From NCBI GenBank assembly GCA_020740775.1, contig JAHEWK010000011.1, forward strand, positions 1,736,001-1,800,000: a stretch of DNA of 64,000 nucleotides, written 5' to 3'. The notes beneath the pieces are model-generated. The model saw only the letters and a list, made by a program, of their open reading frames with translations. It did no database searches and had not been told where the DNA came from. The position numbers and the translations under genes were made by a program. The number at the start of each line of letters is the position of its first letter. The stretch's first letter is position 1. This document shows, one piece after another, positions 60,267 to 64,000 of this stretch. The stretch comes from Ilyonectria destructans. Lineage: Eukaryota > Ascomycota > Sordariomycetes > Hypocreales > Nectriaceae.

Positions 60267-61244
60267 TTTGGGCCACCAGAGAGACCTCGCCGGGGCTCTC
60301 TCACGGGGCCTCTCTCACCAGGCCTTTCTCACGGGGCCCAGCAGGCGGGATAGGGCAGTTCAAGTGGGGGTTGAGAAGACTCGGCCATACAGAGCGAGAT
60401 AGGACAATTGCTCGGCGATGCATGCGTCAGAGGGAAGAAAAAAAGCAAGCAGAACGGCGGGAACGGCAGAGCCACTACGGTAGGCACAGGACTTAGTTGC
60501 CTCCAAAGTTGGACCAGAAGGCGGCTCCGCGATGCCATGTCTCGCAGAGTGGATCAGATTGCGTGCTTCGCAACATGGCTCGCGGGTGCGTATCAACATG
60601 CGGGTGCGAAGCGACACCTTTTGTCAGCATTTTAACGGACCATGTCGCTGTAACCTTGGCAGCCCGCGTTAGTGAGTCAGTCTAGACGTCGGTGACATGC
60701 TGGATTGTCCTTGTTTCTGCGACTTCCTTATCAACGCTCGGTCGAGAAGTGCTCGTGATGCTCGTGCAGTGCAGTCTGGAGATGGCCTCCAAGCAGAGCC
60801 AAGAAGACAATCAAATGGAGCTGCTCGAATCGAGCAATTATCACGTCAGTCGGCCGAGCTCCGATAGCCCCGGAGTCGGAGTCGGAGTCGGCCTCCGCGC
60901 GACCCGATATTACCGAACTCGGAGACACGGCCTCATGCCCAATCAGCCCATGTCGGTTCATAGAGTGCGCCGCGTTAAGACAACGACCGCTCATGAGGCT
61001 ATTTTGCGGAATCCATCGGGGCACTCTGACATGGTCCTCGATGCACAGGTGTCTTTCTTTTTCCTTTAAGTATTTAGCGTACTGTAGTAGGAACCCTTGA
61101 ATCCCTTCTCTTGCATGTATGTGCTGTGCTCGCTTCTGTTTCCCCTCAAATTGCGCAATCGGGATCCAGCACCTACGCACCAACCTGCCCAATCACTTAT
61201 AACCGAAACCTATCTCGAACCCTTCTTACATACCCAAACCTCCA
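60267..61244. promoter_or_regulatory. Divergent promoter (Zn2Cys6 regulator / FMO)
   Basis: Contains an 8 bp palindrome TCGGCCGA at 60850-60857 (CGG and CCG triplets abutting) and three copies of the hexamer GGAGTC at 60872-60890. The palindrome is a possible binding site of the neighbouring regulator; this is inference. No gene is seen. Confidence 0.4.
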
Positions 61245-62820
61245 ATGGCGCTGGCAGATAAGCTCAACGTTGCGCGTATCGCCATTATCGGCGCCGGCCC
61301 CAGTGGCTTAGCCGCCGCAAAGCAAGTGGCCCAGGGCCTATGATTGCGAGCCTCAGCTAACAGGCTGCCCATGTAGATACTTCTTGGCGGAGAAAAAGTT
61401 CTCCAAGATCCAACTCTTTGAGCAGCGGGCCACGCCAGGAGGTGTATGGAACTACACCCCCCTCGCACGGGAGCAGGGCTTTACTGTGCCTCGGACGCAG
61501 CCCAGCTCCCTCCCAGACCAGGTCATTCGGCCCAAAGATAGTGATGATGTCGAGTTCATGTCGCCCATCTATGACCTGCTTGAGACCAACATCCCTCATT
61601 CTCTCATGTGTTTTTCCGACACTGAGTTTCCCAAGGGCTCCCCGCTGTTCCCTCGACACAACGCCGTTCTGCAGTACCTCAAGGGTTACGCGGAGGAGTT
61701 GACCCCTTACATCTCGTACCGAACCCAGGTGCTGAACATTGAGAAGCCTGCCTCGCAGCCAAATGGGCCGTGGCAGGTCGAAGTTCTTGATCTCAAGGCA
61801 AACCAGACCACCAAGAGTGAGTTCGACGCCGTGATTGTCGCGAGCGGTCACTACAACGACCCCTTCATCCCCAACATCGCAGGGCTCAAAGAGTTTGACA
61901 AGGCGTACCCCGGAGCTGTTTCTCACTCCAAGTTCTACCGCCGGCCCAATGATTATTCTGGAAAGGTACGTAGATAATCTGCCCAGGATGGGCCCTAACT
62001 CGCACTAACTCGGAAATAGAAAGTCATCGTGGTAGGCAACTCTGCCTCTGGAGTCGATGTGAGCGTCCAGCTCTCCGCCGTCGCTGCACACCCTATATTT
62101 GTTTCGGAAAAGGAGAAGCCCTCGGTTGTTCAGCCCCAGGCGAACACTCCTTGGGCGGCATACGTGCCCGAGATCGTCGAGTTCCTTCCGGAGACGCGTG
62201 GTGTTCGCTTCGCTAACGGTCGAGTTGAGTCGGGCATTGATTCCATCATTTTCTGCACCGGATTCCACTACTCATACCCATTCCTCACCAAAGTTGAGCC
62301 CTCCATCGTGGTCCCCGGTGGAGGTCACGCAGCCCATCTTTGGGAGCAGATTCTCTACACTGCAGATCCCACTCTTGCCTTCCTCAGTGTGCCCCAGCGG
62401 ATCGTTCCCTTCCCAGTCTCCGAGGCCCAAAGCGCTGTCATCGGCCGTATCTGGTCTGGCCGACTCAACGTGCCGTCTAGAGCAGAGATGGATGCCTGGG
62501 TTGAGGCTCAGCACAAAGTCAAGGGCGAGGGCAAGGCCATTCATGTGATGACATCTCCAGAGGATGTAGACTACGTCAATCGCCTCCATGATCTCAGCGC
62601 GACAGCTGTCAAGGCCCCAGAGTTGGGACTGGAGAACGACGGCAATGGAAAGAAGCCCCCGTATTGGAACCTGGAAACGAGATGGATTCGTGAGCGGGTG
62701 CCCAAGATCAAGCTGGCCAGCCGCGCTGTAGGAGAGCGGCGACACGAGCTTAGGACACTAAAGGATTTGGGCTTCGATTACGAGGAGTGGAAGAAGTCTG
62801 AGGAAGGAAGTGCGCAGTGA
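61245..62820 (+). CDS. Flavin-containing monooxygenase, FMO1-like (488 aa)
   Basis: Three exons: 61245-61321, 61377-61965 and 62020-62820. The first intron (55 bp) starts with GC (GCAAGT) and has a CAGCTAAC branch point and a TAG acceptor, so it is a GC-AG intron. No GT donor joins the same frame. FAD-binding GAGPSG is at residues 16-21 and the NADPH-binding GNSASG at 228-233. Between them are GVWNYTPL and SHSKFYRRP, and later IIFCTGFHYSYPF, all typical of class B FMOs. These enzymes oxygenate soft nucleophiles (S, N) using NADPH and O2. The substrate is unknown. It is divergent from a Zn2Cys6 regulator and convergent with an MFS gene. Confidence 0.9.
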
Positions 62821-63143
62821 TTTGAAGCATAGATGATGAATTCTATGTATATACTTGATACCTAACGAAAGAATAGAGATTACGAGTTAAAGCTGAAACA
62901 TTGCTATAATTGTCTAGCATTTTGTTCAAGCAAGATCCAACTACAGAGTACAGCGCGATAGGTTTAGCCTAAACTTTTTAATTTTTCTTTTAAAAAAAAA
63001 ACCTTGTGTTGAATCAATTTTTAGTCACCTAGAATCATGATCCTAATTACAATAATACAATAATAGTGGGAATATAATGCAACAAAATCCAATCCTCCAT
63101 GGCTGCGGGTATCTTGCAATAACACATAATACTGGTTGTTTGA
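62821..63143. other. Convergent 3' spacer (FMO / MFS)
   Basis: AT-rich 323 bp with a T-run and an A-run at 62975-63000, so the two 3' UTRs. No gene is seen. Confidence 0.65.
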
Positions 63144-64000
63144 TCAGTTTCCAGTCTCTTTCTCCTCTGCAGTCTTCTCCGCAGTCTTCTCTGCAGGCTT
63201 CTCATTCACAGGCTCATCATCCTTCCTGCCCTTGAGCGACTTCAAGCCAGTCTGGTGTTCCTTGTGATCCTTGCTAAGGTTCACCTGGCGGATGAACATG
63301 CTAATAACCAAACCCAGTGCCGCGAAACATGTGTAGACGATGTACATCGTCTGAAGACTCTTCCAGTATGCCGCCTTGGCTACTCGACCATCATGTCCCG
63401 TCAAGCTGCCCACCAGCTCTACGTTGCTGGCCGCGTTGGAGCCCGATAGAGACTTGGCTAGCTCAGGGCCCAGCTCCCGCTCCAGTGTGGGGTATTGCTT
63501 TTCCATCTCGTTGTTGAAAATGACGCCGCCGATGACGACAGAGATGGAAGTGCCCATCTGTCGGATGAAGGAGAAGCTCGACGTCGCAGAGCCGATGTCT
63601 CTAGGCTCGACATTGGTCTGGAGCGCAATCAGGGGCGCCTGGAAGTTGGGACCAATTCCAATACCCGCGATGATCTGGAAGATGATAATCTTGGGCCAGT
63701 TCGCCCGAGACTCTAGGTCAATGAACAGACCAAAGCCCAAGACAGTGATGAGCAAGCCCCCCACAATAACGAGCTTGTACATGCCGGTCTTCTTGATGAA
63801 GATACCGCACCCCGCCGACACGAATGAGAGCGCCAGTACAAACGGCAACAAGTAGACACCTGAAAGTAGGGACGAGGCGCCGAGTACACCTTGGAAGTAG
63901 AGCGGAAGCCAATAGCTGCCTGACATGAAAGTAAAGGCATGAGCAAAGGAGAGTCCAAAGGCGGCGACACTGTTTCGGTTGTGGAATAGACGGATGGGGA
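63144..64000 (-). CDS. MFS transporter, DHA2 (14-spanner) type, C-terminal part (partial)
   Basis: The frame is open from the window edge and gives the last 284 residues of the protein. At least six membrane segments are visible (LPFVLALSFVSAGCGIFI, LVIVGGLLITVLGFGLFI, IIIFQIIAGIGIGPNF, ISVVIGGVIFNN, YIVYTCFAALGLVISMFI). YWLPLYFQGVLGASSLLSGV and GIGPNFQAPLIALQ are typical of DHA2 drug or toxin efflux pumps. A charged tail of Glu/Lys repeats (EKPAEKTAEKTAEE) ends the protein. It acts as a proton-driven exporter at the plasma or vacuolar membrane by family. The substrate is unknown. The N-terminal half lies beyond the window. Confidence 0.88.
   Translation of the reverse strand, partial: PIRLFHNRNSVAAFGLSFAHAFTFMSGSYWLPLYFQGVLGASSLLSGVYLLPFVLALSFVSAGCGIFIKKTGMYKLVIVGGLLITVLGFGLFIDLESRANWPKIIIFQIIAGIGIGPNFQAPLIALQTNVEPRDIGSATSSFSFIRQMGTSISVVIGGVIFNNEMEKQYPTLERELGPELAKSLSGSNAASNVELVGSLTGHDGRVAKAAYWKSLQTMYIVYTCFAALGLVISMFIRQVNLSKDHKEHQTGLKSLKGRKDDEPVNEKPAEKTAEKTAEEKETGN

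Overview
The window is nuclear DNA of a filamentous ascomycete. Genes carry 45 to 100 bp GT-AG introns with CTAAC-type branch points. The proteins match Pezizomycotina families: Zn2Cys6 regulators, STAND/ankyrin proteins, a UPF0658 Golgi protein and a GID-complex E3. A 243 bp element with impala/mimp-like termini points towards Hypocreales (Sordariomycetes); the species cannot be named from the sequence. Splice sites below were read by eye and checked for phase, so every spliced model has an intact frame.

Layout. 0-8 kb: end of an adenine phosphoribosyltransferase gene, an EDEM/Mnl1-type GH47 protein with a PA domain (-), then a divergent pair of a Zn2Cys6 regulator (-) and a short-chain dehydrogenase (+). 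7.6-13.3 kb: gene-free, rich in short tandem repeats. 13.35-15.09 kb: a Myb/SANT-like regulator (-), followed by about 8.9 kb with no convincing gene. 24-26.4 kb: a Leu3/War1-type Zn2Cys6 regulator (-). 27.6-38.8 kb: a housekeeping block with a small spliced ORF, an aldehyde dehydrogenase, TIM10, an Stb6-like Sin3-binding protein, RMD5/GID2 and a UPF0658 Golgi membrane protein. 38.8-43.8 kb: gene-free, containing the mimp-like element.

43.8-57.8 kb is an accessory region. It holds a helical-N-terminus/disordered protein, a four-exon ankyrin protein with a fungal STAND-type N-terminus, a decayed HET-E-type NACHT-WD40 gene, a truncated aspartyl-tRNA synthetase copy, a Ure2-like glutathione transferase, a fungal transcription-factor-domain protein and a BTB/POZ protein. 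58-64 kb holds a Zn2Cys6 regulator (-), a flavin monooxygenase (+) with a GC-AG first intron, and a DHA2-type MFS transporter (-) running off the end. This could be the edge of a small metabolic or detoxification cluster.

No rRNA, tRNA or CRISPR array was recognised. The least explained parts are the long tract upstream of the Myb-like regulator, the mimp-like element and the STAND/relic neighbourhood.
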